DNA of 16,777 bases from assembly GCA_034003955.1 (NCBI GenBank), contig JAVEXO010000053.1:1-16777 (forward strand). Direction: 5' to 3'. How positions within the stretch are numbered: position 1 is the first letter of the stretch; the number at the start of each line of letters is the position of its first letter. The DNA comes from SZUA-370 sp034003955. Its GTDB lineage: Bacteria > Spirochaetota > Spirochaetia > Treponematales > UBA12059. This document shows positions 7,389 to 14,844 of this stretch, one piece after another. Under the pieces are notes generated by a model. The model was not told the origin of the DNA and searched no databases. It was given only the letters and a program-made list of their open reading frames with translations. The position numbers were made by a program, and so were the translations under genes.

Positions 7389-9472
7389 TCTATTCGCCGT
7401 ATCTTGAGAATTGACGGCACATTGCGCAGGTTTCTCTCGGCGGTACGGGCATCCTCTGCGCAAGGATAGGCCATGGTAAAGAAGCCTGTTAGAGCATCCT
7501 GGCTGTCTTCAAGGCGTCCTTCCACGAGACGGCCACCGTGTTTCTTGACGGCGTTCTCTATCTCGGAGAAGAGGTCCAAGACACGCTTCCCGCTCACCTG
7601 GTAGCGCCTGGTAAGGGAAGGTGCAGTCTCCCAGCTGACTTCTACCCTTCGTTCCGTAAATTCTTTTATTGCTGGTAAGTTCTTGCATGATGCACGGTGG
7701 ACTATGATGCCGCGGCCCCGCGATACATAGCCTACGATGCGCTCGCCAACAGCCGGCTTACAGCAGGCGGCAAAGCGAATCATAAGATCCCCGGCCCCTG
7801 CCACACTGATGCCGGCCTTGCCTGAGTCTGTGGCCTCACCCGGGACGTATGGCCTATAGTCGGTGGCCACTGCAGAGTCGCTAGGCTCGGGGTGTTTAGG
7901 CTCGGTATGCTTAATCTCGGCGTGGCGCACCTCAAGTTCAAGCTTGCGTTCGCCTGGCTTGGGGCCACCCTGGAGCCTCGCCTTGTCGCCCTGCTTCTCG
8001 TCCCTCTTACGCGCCACCACGTTCTTCTCTATGGCTAGAACCGAGCCTTCGGCTACCAGCCAGCCTCGTATCTTTGAGCGTGCCTTTGATGTCTTTACTA
8101 TCTTGAGCCAGTTGACATTTGGCCTGGCGTTGGCGCCGGTTACTATTTCTACAACCTTGGTATTCTTAAGTTCCGAGTCAAGCGAGACTATGGCTCCGTC
8201 CACCTTGGCAGCCAGACATCTGTTGCCAACGTCGCTGTGTATGGCATAGGCAAAGTCTAGCGGTGTCGAGCCTGATGGCAGCTCTATGGCGTCTCCCCTG
8301 GGGGTAAAAACTATTATTGAGTCCTTTAGAATTTCGCGTTTTATGTCTTCCAGATATTCTGTGCCAGACTCGAGCATGGCGCTCCAGTCCTTGAGACGGT
8401 TGACGATGCCAACATCCTCGGGCCTTACAATTTCGGAACCACGGCCCTTTTTATAAAGCCAGTGCGATGCCACGCCATATTCGGCTATGCTGTGCATCTG
8501 GCGGGTTCGTATCTGTATCTCCAGGAGCATGCCGCCATAGGCCATCACCGTCGTGTGCAGGCTGCGATAGCCGTTAGACTTTGGCATCGCAATGTAATCC
8601 TTAAACCGGCCATCTATCGGCTTCCATAGGCCGTGGGCTATGCCAAGCAGGGCGTAGCACTGGCTCTCTTCTTCACACAGGACCCTGATACCCGAGAGGT
8701 CGTATAGTTCGTCACTGCCCTTGGCACGCTTCCGCATCTTCTGGTAGATAGAATAGAAGTGCTTGGCCCTGGCCATCACTTCTATGTCAAAGCCTTCTTC
8801 CCTGGCAGCCTCTATCAGGTCGGTCTGGGCCCGTTCCAGGAATGCCTCTCGCTCTGGCTTCTTAGCCGATACAAGGAGCTTTATCTGGTCAAAGGCCTCG
8901 CGATTAATCTCCTTAAGCGCCAGGTCTTCAAGCTCGTCCTTCATCCAGCTTATACCCAAACGATCGGCCAGGGGTGCAAAGACGTCTACACATTCGGCTG
9001 CTATGCGCCGTCTGTCATCTTCGGGCAGCCACTTGAGGGTTCTCATGTTGTCTAGCTTGTCCGCTAGCTTGACTATAATGACCCGCAGGTCGCGAGTCAT
9101 GGCAAACAGCATCTTGCGTATAGTCTCTGCCGCCTGATTTGTCTTGTTCTTGGCCTTGAGCGTGGCCATGCGAGCCAGCTCCTCTACAAGCATGCCTACG
9201 CGTTCACCAAAACGCTCTCCAACCGAGGATCCAGTCGTCAAGCCATCCTCTATGGCCTGGTGGAGCAGGCCGGCCATGACGCTATCGGCATCCATGCCCA
9301 TGCCGGCCAGCATTGAAGCCACCCGCTCAGGATGCGTGATGGTTGGCTCTCCCGAGGCGCGCAGGCTTCCCGCGTGCAACTCAGAGGCCCAGGAACGAGC
9401 GGACCGTATTCTCTCGGCATCTGTCTCCGAGAACCTGTCAAGAAAGTCATCCAGTCTATCGTCAAAGTGCAT
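7385..9472 (-). CDS. rel: RelA/SpoT-family (p)ppGpp synthetase with altered hydrolase motif
   Basis: A long RSH enzyme of 695 residues. The hydrolase-like region (1-~160) keeps H47 (THPERVA), H71, E75, D76 and D138 (KLADKLDNMRTL), but the residue after H71 is Q72, so the defining HD is HQ. The synthetase region (~230-345) looks intact: RAKHFYSIYQKM, YDLSGIRV, GRFKDYIAMPKSNGYRSLHT and E318 in LEIQIRT. The TGS domain follows (~385-447). A low-complexity linker (~485-555) contains a 5-residue repeat. Then comes the zinc-finger-like domain (CC at 570-571, H592, C596) and a weak ACT region (~620-695). Family knowledge says the four metal ligands of the hydrolase include the aspartate missing here, so ppGpp hydrolysis is probably impaired, as in RelA. 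Starts within the 3' end of prmC (11-nt overlap). Confidence 0.95.
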   Translation of the reverse strand: MHFDDRLDDFLDRFSETDAERIRSARSWASELHAGSLRASGEPTITHPERVASMLAGMGMDADSVMAGLLHQAIEDGLTTGSSVGERFGERVGMLVEELARMATLKAKNKTNQAAETIRKMLFAMTRDLRVIIVKLADKLDNMRTLKWLPEDDRRRIAAECVDVFAPLADRLGISWMKDELEDLALKEINREAFDQIKLLVSAKKPEREAFLERAQTDLIEAAREEGFDIEVMARAKHFYSIYQKMRKRAKGSDELYDLSGIRVLCEEESQCYALLGIAHGLWKPIDGRFKDYIAMPKSNGYRSLHTTVMAYGGMLLEIQIRTRQMHSIAEYGVASHWLYKKGRGSEIVRPEDVGIVNRLKDWSAMLESGTEYLEDIKREILKDSIIVFTPRGDAIELPSGSTPLDFAYAIHSDVGNRCLAAKVDGAIVSLDSELKNTKVVEIVTGANARPNVNWLKIVKTSKARSKIRGWLVAEGSVLAIEKNVVARKRDEKQGDKARLQGGPKPGERKLELEVRHAEIKHTEPKHPEPSDSAVATDYRPYVPGEATDSGKAGISVAGAGDLMIRFAACCKPAVGERIVGYVSRGRGIIVHRASCKNLPAIKEFTERRVEVSWETAPSLTRRYQVSGKRVLDLFSEIENAVKKHGGRLVEGRLEDSQDALTGFFTMAYPCAEDARTAERNLRNVPSILKIRRID
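7886..7930. repeat. Degenerate 15-bp tandem repeat inside rel linker
   Basis: Three adjacent 15-bp units each begin with CTCGG (7886, 7901, 7916) and keep a TG/T pattern afterwards. On the minus strand they encode the five-residue units RHAEI, KHTEP and KHPEP in the linker between the TGS and zinc-finger-like domains. The frame is preserved because the unit is a multiple of three. Such a site could vary in copy number between strains. Confidence 0.6.
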
Positions 9473-10334
9473 GCTTTACCCCCGAGACAACTCGATCACA
9501 ACCAGCCAGATCGGCATGCGAGGCAATTTCTTCAAAGCCAGCCGCCTTGAACAGAGCCATGACCTGCCCAGCCTGCTCCTCCCCTATCTCGACTGCCAGC
9601 GCTCCTCCATCCGAAAGCAAGCCAAAGGCCTGCTTGACTATCAATGGATAGTGATCCAAGCCTTCGTCGCCTCCATCCAGAGCCAGGCGGGGCTCGGTGC
9701 CGCCTTCTGCGACTATGCTGTCTGTCAGGCTCGTAGACACGTACGGTGGGTTGGCCACGATGAGGTCAAGGGGAGCCTTGGCCGCCGATAGTACCTGCCC
9801 TGGACGCAGGTCCAAATCACGGCCTATTAGATTCCTAGCGTTTAAACCCGCTACGAGCAAGGCTTCAGGCGAGGCATCTGACAGGGAGACGCATACGTCA
9901 GGCCTCTCGGCGGCTATGCTCACTCCAACGCAACCTGAACCTGTATAGGCATCATGGCAGTGTAGGTTCTGCCGGCTATTGTCACCTCTACCCTTGTTCC
10001 TGGGGGCCGGCAACAGGGAGAGAGCCAACTCTACGAGCAGTTCTGTATCCGGGCGTGGCACAAGGACGCGGGAATCTACGGTAAATCGTCGCCCATAGAA
10101 TTCCTTGTAGCCCAGGATATACGCCACTGGTTCGCCCAGGTATCTGCGCCTTATCAGCTGTCTAAACTCAGCCAATGCCAAAGGTGGAACCTCTTCGGGC
10201 ATCGAAGCGAGGAGCCTATCTTTTTCTAGTTTCATGGCAAGGCTCAAGAGCAGGGTGGCGTCCAGGAATGGCGATCCCGGGCGACTCCCCTCAAGGGCGC
10301 AGGATCCTTCCGTCAGAGCCGCCCGCACGTTCAT
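9462..10334 (-). CDS. prmC: Peptide chain release factor N5-glutamine methyltransferase
   Basis: S-adenosylmethionine-dependent enzyme that methylates the glutamine of the GGQ motif in release factors. The 290-residue length is typical. The N-terminal helical domain contains YLGEPVAYILGYKEFYGRRF and VLVPRPDTELLVE (~65-103), characteristic of PrmC. The SAM-binding loop is DAYTGSGCVGVSIA (128-141, with AY where DLG/DVG is usual), and the substrate-glutamine motif is NPPYVS (195-200). A Pro/Arg/Gly/Asn-rich insertion at ~109-124 before the SAM loop is unusual. It begins 22 bp after prfA, whose product is its substrate, and overlaps rel by 11 nt, so co-transcription is likely. Confidence 0.95.
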   Translation of the reverse strand: MNVRAALTEGSCALEGSRPGSPFLDATLLLSLAMKLEKDRLLASMPEEVPPLALAEFRQLIRRRYLGEPVAYILGYKEFYGRRFTVDSRVLVPRPDTELLVELALSLLPAPRNKGRGDNSRQNLHCHDAYTGSGCVGVSIAAERPDVCVSLSDASPEALLVAGLNARNLIGRDLDLRPGQVLSAAKAPLDLIVANPPYVSTSLTDSIVAEGGTEPRLALDGGDEGLDHYPLIVKQAFGLLSDGGALAVEIGEEQAGQVMALFKAAGFEEIASHADLAGCDRVVSGVKHAL

Positions 10335-10356
10335 GGGTTTGGCTCACTCGAGGGGA

Positions 10357-11427
10357 TCACAGGCTGTCCTCCTTCATGGCGTCCTCGCGGGCGCGGAGGG
10401 CCAGTCCCCTGACTATCTCTTCCATGTCGCCTTGCATGAACAGATCCAGCTTATACAGCGTCACGTCTATCCTATGATCGGTAACGCGATTCTGCGGAAA
10501 GTTGTAGGTACGTATTCGTTCAGAGCGGTCTCCGGAGCCTATCTGGCCGCGTCTCTCGGCGGCACGCTCCGCGTTCTTCTTGTCTTCTTCCATCTCGTAG
10601 ATGCGGGCGCGCAGTATGCGCATCGCCTTTGCCTTGTTCTTTATCTGGCTCTTCTCATCCTGACAATGGACGACGAGGCCGCTGGGCAGATGGGTAAGCC
10701 TAACGGCCGAGTCTGTGGTGTTGACGCACTGGCCACCCGGCCCTCCGGCTCGCATGACGTCTATGCGGAGGTCCTCTGGCCGGATGTCCACCTCAGTCTC
10801 TTCTGCCTCAGGCAAGACGGCTACGGTTACGGCACTCGTATGGATGCGTCCTGAGCCTTCGGTGCTTGGAACGCGCTGCACACGGTGGACACCGCTCTCC
10901 CAACGCAGCTTGCCAAAGACCTGCTCCCCCGATATTGCCAGGATTATCTCCTTGAAGCCTCCGAGACCGGTATCGGAGCTGCTCATCACCTCTATCTTCC
11001 AGCCCTTCTTGTCGGCATACCAGGAATACATCCTATAGAGATCGGCTACGAAGAGGGCAGCCTCTTCACCACCGGTGCCGGCTCTGATCTCCATGATGGT
11101 ATTCTTGTCATCCAAGGGATCATGCGGCACGAGGAGCTCGCCTAATGCACGTTCCGACTCCTCAAGGCTCTCTTCCAGGCTACGAAGCTCTTCCCTGGCC
11201 ATCTCCTTAAGCTCAGGATCGCTCTCATCATGGATCATGGCCTTTGTTGCCACTATTTCTTCTGCCAAGCCTGTATACTCGGCATAGGCATCCATGATCT
11301 CCGTGAGCCTGGATCGCTCGCGCATCGTATCCTTGTAGCGCTTGGCGTCACGAGCCAGGCCAGGGTCGGATACAAGATCCTCGAGGATTCTAAGACGTGC
11401 GGCGACGATGTCCAGGCGGTCCTTCAC
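10357..11427 (-). CDS. prfA: Peptide chain release factor 1
   Basis: Class I release factor decoding UAA and UAG. The 356 residues match the family. The tripeptide for stop recognition is P-S-T (187-189) in HRVQRVPSTEGSGRIHTSAVTV, the PxT form diagnostic of RF1 rather than the SPF of RF2. The catalytic GGQ (231-233) lies in RAGGPGGQCVNTTDSAVRLTH. The N-terminal helical domain is normal. The start is GTG at 11427, embedded in the TGA stop of the small upstream gene (GTGA overlap), with AAGGA about 12 nt upstream. RF1 needs PrmC, encoded next. Confidence 0.97.
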   Translation of the reverse strand: MKDRLDIVAARLRILEDLVSDPGLARDAKRYKDTMRERSRLTEIMDAYAEYTGLAEEIVATKAMIHDESDPELKEMAREELRSLEESLEESERALGELLVPHDPLDDKNTIMEIRAGTGGEEAALFVADLYRMYSWYADKKGWKIEVMSSSDTGLGGFKEIILAISGEQVFGKLRWESGVHRVQRVPSTEGSGRIHTSAVTVAVLPEAEETEVDIRPEDLRIDVMRAGGPGGQCVNTTDSAVRLTHLPSGLVVHCQDEKSQIKNKAKAMRILRARIYEMEEDKKNAERAAERRGQIGSGDRSERIRTYNFPQNRVTDHRIDVTLYKLDLFMQGDMEEIVRGLALRAREDAMKEDSL

Positions 11428-11603
11428 GAAATGTTCTTTTCCTTGAAGTACGGGCAGGAGTAGACGACTATTTCCATATCATCATCATGTGTCATGCCCA
11501 GTGGGTCTACATTCTCAGCCAGCTTACGCTGAACACGGCAGGACCCATTCATGGCGCATAGGGGACAAGCGCCGTTACCCCTGGGGTTTATAAGAAGATT
11601 CAT
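11424..11603 (-). CDS. Small conserved-looking Cys-rich protein upstream of prfA
   Basis: A 59-residue protein from the ATG at 11603, ending in a 4-nt overlap with the prfA start. It has four cysteines in a metal-site pattern: CPLC (13-16), C22 and C50 (YSCPYF). No signal peptide or membrane helix. The frame stays open further upstream, giving 88 residues from ATG at 11690 or more from 11759, but those starts run into or overlap the divergent serS start and have no ribosome site. The 11603 start also lacks a Shine-Dalgarno; a TATTCT box ends 6 nt before it, so a leaderless message is possible. Its position suggests a link with translation, but I do not recognise a family. Confidence 0.6.
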   Translation of the reverse strand: MNLLINPRGNGACPLCAMNGSCRVQRKLAENVDPLGMTHDDDMEIVVYSCPYFKEKNIS

Positions 11604-11652
11604 GGCAACAGAATACCAAATAGTAGTATCGACGCGCAACGGGTCAGCTGGA

Positions 11653-11694
11653 TTGCCTTCCTCTTTGTTTTGATCTATTATCGCTACCATCATG
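11653..11694 (+). promoter_or_regulatory. Putative serS promoter giving a leaderless mRNA
   Basis: TTGCCT (11653-11658) and TATTAT (11676-11681) are spaced by 17 bp, a good sigma-70 arrangement. The expected start site, about 7 nt after the -10 box, falls at 11688-11692, on or just before the serS ATG at 11692. No Shine-Dalgarno-like sequence lies upstream of that ATG, in contrast with most other genes of the window. The combination suggests a leaderless transcript. Confidence 0.45.
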
Positions 11695-12966
11695 CTAGAT
11701 TTACGATTCATCAAAGACAATCTTGACGCGGTCAAGAAAAACATCGGCAATCGCTTCATGAAAGCAGATGCCGATCTCGTGGCATCGCTCTACGACACAC
11801 GAAACGAGCTTTTAAAACGGCTCGAGGACGAGCGCAGGGCCAGAAACGACAATGCCGCCGCCATGAAGGGCAAGATAGAAGCCGCCATACGCGACAAACT
11901 CATAGCAGAGGGCAAACGCCTCAAGGAAACCATTGCCGCCATAGAAGCCGAGGCTGAAGGCGTCCTGTCACGCCTGGACACCGAGCTACGTCGCATTCCT
12001 AATATGGCCCATCCCGAGGCCCCTGTTGGCAAGGAAGACAAAGACAACACAGAAGTCAAACGCTGGGGAACGCCTACGAGCTTCGATTTCGAACCAAAGG
12101 ATCATGTCCAGCTTGGACAGGATCTTGATATAATAGACTTCGACTCCGGCACAAAGGTATCGGGCACCAAGTTCTACTATCTAAAAAATGAAGGCGTCTT
12201 CCTTGAGCTCGGCCTGGTTCGATACGCCCTCGATATGCTTACCAAGAAAGGCTTTACGCCATTCATTACCCCAGACGTCGCCAAGACGGAGATACTGGAA
12301 GGCATAGGCTTCAATCCCCGCGGCGAGGAGTCAAACATTTACTCGGTAGAGGGTGAAGACGTATGCCTCGTTGGCACCGCAGAGATTACCCTGGGGGGCT
12401 ACTATTCAGACACGATATTCTCAAAGGATAGACTACCTCTCAAGATGGCCGGTCTTTCACACTGCTTCCGCCGAGAAGCCGGTGCGGCCGGTCAGTTCAG
12501 CAAGGGTCTATACCGTGTGCACCAGTTTACAAAGCTTGAGATGTTCGCATACTGCCTGCCAGAAGACTCGGACCGCATGCACGAGGAGCTGCGCCTGATC
12601 GAGGAAGAGATATTCTCCGGCCTCGGCATCCCCTTCCGCGTCGTAGACACCTGCACCGGAGACCTCGGTGCCGCCGCCTACCGCAAATGGGACCTCGAGG
12701 CCTGGATGCCAGGCCGCAATGGGGGGGAATGGGGTGAAGTGACAAGCACCTCCAACTGCACCGACTATCAGGCTCGCCGCCTCAACATCAAGTATAAGGA
12801 CGACGACGGCAAGAATAAGTATGCCCACACGCTCAACGGTACCGCCATTGCCATAAGCCGTGGCATCATAGCCCTTTTAGAAAACTACCAGCAGGCAGAC
12901 GGCACGGTTAAAATTCCTCCAGCCCTGGTGCCCTATGTGGGCTTCGAGGTGATTAAGAAGAAGTAG
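11692..12966 (+). CDS. serS: Seryl-tRNA synthetase
   Basis: Class II aminoacyl-tRNA synthetase charging tRNA-Ser (and tRNA-Sec where present). It has 424 residues, the normal length. The N-terminal long coiled-coil arm that reaches the tRNA extra arm is at ~28-105. The catalytic core shows VGTAEITL (227-234), motif 2 FRREAGAAGQFSKGLYRVHQF (259-279), EVTSTSNCTDYQARR (349-363) and motif 3 NGTAIAISRGIIALLENYQ (382-400). The start MLDLRFIKDN matches the canonical SerRS N-terminus and fixes the ATG at 11692, although no ribosome site precedes it. It diverges from the prfA cluster and is followed after 54 bp by the racemase gene. Confidence 0.97.
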   Translation: MLDLRFIKDNLDAVKKNIGNRFMKADADLVASLYDTRNELLKRLEDERRARNDNAAAMKGKIEAAIRDKLIAEGKRLKETIAAIEAEAEGVLSRLDTELRRIPNMAHPEAPVGKEDKDNTEVKRWGTPTSFDFEPKDHVQLGQDLDIIDFDSGTKVSGTKFYYLKNEGVFLELGLVRYALDMLTKKGFTPFITPDVAKTEILEGIGFNPRGEESNIYSVEGEDVCLVGTAEITLGGYYSDTIFSKDRLPLKMAGLSHCFRREAGAAGQFSKGLYRVHQFTKLEMFAYCLPEDSDRMHEELRLIEEEIFSGLGIPFRVVDTCTGDLGAAAYRKWDLEAWMPGRNGGEWGEVTSTSNCTDYQARRLNIKYKDDDGKNKYAHTLNGTAIAISRGIIALLENYQQADGTVKIPPALVPYVGFEVIKKK

Positions 12967-13020
12967 GCTGTCGCGCCTTTCTGGACCATGGTATCATGAG
13001 CAAGGCGGGGAGGTGTCGAC

Positions 13021-13716
13021 ATGAAGACCATAGGTTTGATAGGCGGCATGAGCTGGGAATCCTCAGCCACGTACTACAGCATCATAAACAGAAGCATACG
13101 GGAAGCCTTGGGAGACTCCCATTCCGCTCGGATTCTCATGTATTCCTATGACTTTCATGACATAGAGGCCGACCAAAAGGCAGGGCACTGGGATAGCATG
13201 AGACAATCCATCTTCGACGTAGGGCGCAGGCTCAAGGTAGCCGGTGCAGACTTCGCGGTTCTGTGTACCAACACGATGCATAAGGTGATGGACGGCTTCG
13301 ATGACGAGGTGGGGATTCCCCTCCTCCACATAGTAGATGTTGCGGGAGAGTCTCTATCGTCCTTTGGCATAAAGAAAATAGGGCTTCTTGGTACTCGTTT
13401 CACCATGGAGGAAGACTTCTATACCAAACGTCTGATGGACGGCTATGATATAGATGTTATGGTACCCGAAGCCAAGGATAGGAAGACTGTAGACAGTATC
13501 ATATTCAATGAACTGGTGCGTGGCGTCGCAAGCGATGACTCCAGGCAGATCTATGAAGGCATCATGAGCGCCCTGGTTGAGAAGGGAGCCGAGGCCATTC
13601 TCTTAGGATGCACAGAGATAGGCATCCTGATAAAGGAATTCAGCTCTCCACTCTACGACACGACGGTATTGCATGCCAACAAGGCTGCCAAGCTGGCTCT
13701 TGCGTCAAGAGACTAG
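13021..13716 (+). CDS. Aspartate/glutamate racemase family protein
   Basis: A 231-residue cofactor-independent amino-acid racemase of the YgeA/aspartate racemase group. The N-terminal IGLIGGMSWESSATYY is a hallmark, and the two catalytic cysteines are C82 in VLCTNTMHK and C197 in LLGCTEIGIL. These pair as general acid and base in the two-base mechanism. Both are intact, so activity on aspartate, glutamate or another L-amino acid is likely. It differs from MurI in sequence, so a role in D-amino-acid metabolism outside the main peptidoglycan D-Glu supply is possible. The start has a strong GGGGAGG 7 nt upstream. The stop codon overlaps the left inverted repeat of the 13715-13910 segment. Exact substrate not determinable. 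Confidence 0.92.
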   Translation: MKTIGLIGGMSWESSATYYSIINRSIREALGDSHSARILMYSYDFHDIEADQKAGHWDSMRQSIFDVGRRLKVAGADFAVLCTNTMHKVMDGFDDEVGIPLLHIVDVAGESLSSFGIKKIGLLGTRFTMEEDFYTKRLMDGYDIDVMVPEAKDRKTVDSIIFNELVRGVASDDSRQIYEGIMSALVEKGAEAILLGCTEIGILIKEFSSPLYDTTVLHANKAAKLALASRD

Positions 13717-13910
13717 TGTTACGAACCTTAGTGATGTCTTTTTGACATAAAGAGCGGGATACCTCTTCATACAACTGCATACCTGGGCAAGGCAGGCCGA
13801 CGTGGAGTGTGATCAAATGGTTTGTATACACGTATGCTCAAGACAGGGGGCTAGCAGAGTTATGCGGCTAGGAGCAGTGGTGCTTGAGTCTCCATAAGGT
13901 TCGTAACACT
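13715..13910. repeat. 196-bp segment bounded by perfect 16-bp inverted repeats
   Basis: Bases 13715-13730 (AGTGTTACGAACCTTA) and 13895-13910 (TAAGGTTCGTAACACT) are exact reverse complements, 164 bp apart. The left copy begins inside the racemase stop codon; the right copy ends 4 bp before the stop of the convergent minus-strand gene. No open frame of note and no target-site duplication flanks it. Inside are short potential stems: atgtc/gacat with a T5 loop (13734-13748), aagag/ctctt (13750-13767), gcatac/gtatgc, and ctcaag/cttgag. It could be a MITE-like remnant, a structured bidirectional 3' region or RNA, or a recombination site pair. It fills the whole gap between the two genes. Confidence 0.75.
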
Positions 13911-13914
13911 CATA

Positions 13915-14343
13915 TCAGAAACCAAAGCGCTGCTGGATATCCCGTCGCCATTCGAATTTCTCGCCTTCCTTCTCCCATTGTATACGACGCTTTATGGTAA
14001 AGGTTGTGAGGCTTTTGTCCTTGTATTCAACGACGGCAAAGGCTCCGCGTCCAATGTAGGCTACTTTTTCTGATTCCTCGAGATGTTCGCCCTCGGAGAC
14101 CTCTGCCAAGGCGCAGTCAAAGTGGACAGGAGTTCCGTCCTTTCCTGCTAACGCGCTCGAAAGATCAAAAATCTGCTTGGAGCATATGCTGCAGACAAGC
14201 ACCGCCTGATCGGCGAGGACGGGACTGTGTTCGGCCTCGCGTTCGCCCACCTGGCCAGCCTCTGTAGCTTGCGTGCCAGGCTTGGCACGTCCCCTGCCTC
14301 GTCGGCCAAATCGTCGTCTAGTATCTTTGTTTCCATCCGCCAT
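13915..14343 (-). CDS. Hypothetical protein with basic tail and Cys/His zinc-ribbon-like knuckle
   Basis: A 142-residue soluble protein. The first ~22 residues are very rich in Arg, Gly and Lys (RRRFGRRGRGRAKP), followed by a Gln/Glu/Ala linker. A C51-x2-C54 pair and an H74-x2-C77 pair make a probable zinc site (VCSICSKQIFDLSSAL, then VHFDC). The C-terminal half is strand-rich and ends with charged WEKEGEKFEWRRDIQQRFGF. The basic tail plus zinc knuckle suggests nucleic-acid or ribosome contact, but no family is recognised with certainty. GGAGTGAG precedes the ATG. It is the last gene of the flhB-like/HD-GYP/yraN operon and overlaps the small gene upstream by 26 nt. Confidence 0.8.
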   Translation of the reverse strand: MADGNKDTRRRFGRRGRGRAKPGTQATEAGQVGEREAEHSPVLADQAVLVCSICSKQIFDLSSALAGKDGTPVHFDCALAEVSEGEHLEESEKVAYIGRGAFAVVEYKDKSLTTFTIKRRIQWEKEGEKFEWRRDIQQRFGF

Positions 14344-14491
14344 GACTCACTCCGAGGCCGTCCATGATTTCATCGCTCAGCAGAGAGGCTATGCGAAGAA
14401 TGGCTCCAGCCATATAGGCTTCATCATGCACCATGACTCTGAGTTCTTCAAGCCTGTGATCGTCTAATTCGTGTCGTGCTTCGTTGCTCAT
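14318..14491 (-). CDS. 57-residue small acidic helical protein between yraN and the zinc-ribbon gene
   Basis: Reading the minus strand from the ATG at 14491 gives a 57-residue protein beginning MSNEARHELDDHRLEELRVM and ending GGWKQRY before TAG at 14318-14320. The start overlaps the yraN stop as ATGA, exactly like the other junctions of this operon, and the end runs 26 nt into the next gene. Without it there would be an unexplained 144-bp gap in an otherwise gapless operon. It is predicted helical, with an amphipathic or hydrophobic segment AYMAGAILRIASLLSDEIMDG (~25-45). No family recognised. Its reality rests on position, coupling and sensible composition. Confidence 0.65.
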   Translation of the reverse strand: MSNEARHELDDHRLEELRVMVHDEAYMAGAILRIASLLSDEIMDGLGVSHGGWKQRY

Positions 14492-14844
14492 GTGCGCTCC
14501 GCGAACGCGTTCTCGAAGTATGCCGCCACGGCATCGGCCATGACGGTGGCGACATCGTAACGTACGGTCGCCTCATTAAATTCTCGATGCGAGAGGATGA
14601 AGAGTTTAGACGTTTCGACTATTCGCCGGCGTTTTATTGACCCAATCGATGATTCCAGGCTCTCAAGGCCGTATGCATCGACAGATTTTACCTCGACGAC
14701 GGCTAGACGGTCGTCCTTGCAGGCCACAATATCAAGCTCACCAGGGCCACGACGCCAGTTTCTGGCGACGATTGACCAGCCTCTGCCTTCAAGCATGGTG
14801 GCTACGATGTCTTCGGCAGCCCTACCCTTGGCGCTGCGGTTCAT
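14488..14844 (-). CDS. yraN: YraN/UPF0102 family putative endonuclease
   Basis: A 118-residue protein of the UPF0102 family, which has a Holliday-junction-resolvase-like PD-(D/E)XK fold. The signature residues are present: E11 in the first helix, GPGELDIVA (E36, D38) and VVEVKS (E51, K53). Length is typical. The biological role of the family is still unclear; the nuclease fold suggests DNA or RNA processing. Both ends overlap neighbours by ATGA (HD-GYP upstream, small gene downstream). In many bacteria yraN lies near rplS, rnhB and an flhB-like gene, which fits the neighbours here. Confidence 0.92.
   Translation of the reverse strand: MNRSAKGRAAEDIVATMLEGRGWSIVARNWRRGPGELDIVACKDDRLAVVEVKSVDAYGLESLESSIGSIKRRRIVETSKLFILSHREFNEATVRYDVATVMADAVAAYFENAFAERT

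Noticed and set aside
9144..9791. Plus-strand 215-residue frame across the rel/prmC junction
   Set aside because: Antisense to two well-conserved genes, with no domain resemblance; a shadow of GC-rich coding.
10234..10854. Plus-strand 206-residue frame opposite prfA and prmC
   Set aside because: Antisense to RF1 motifs including GGQ, no recognisable motif or ribosome site.
13715..13910. Integron attC site
   Set aside because: attC ends should read RYYYAAC and GTTRRRY; the repeat arms (…ACGAAC / GTTCGTA…) do not match, and there is no cassette array or integrase.
13715..13910. Phase-variable invertible promoter
   Set aside because: Both flanking genes point into the segment, so a promoter inside would read them antisense; no invertase gene is present. 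Kept only as a remote option.
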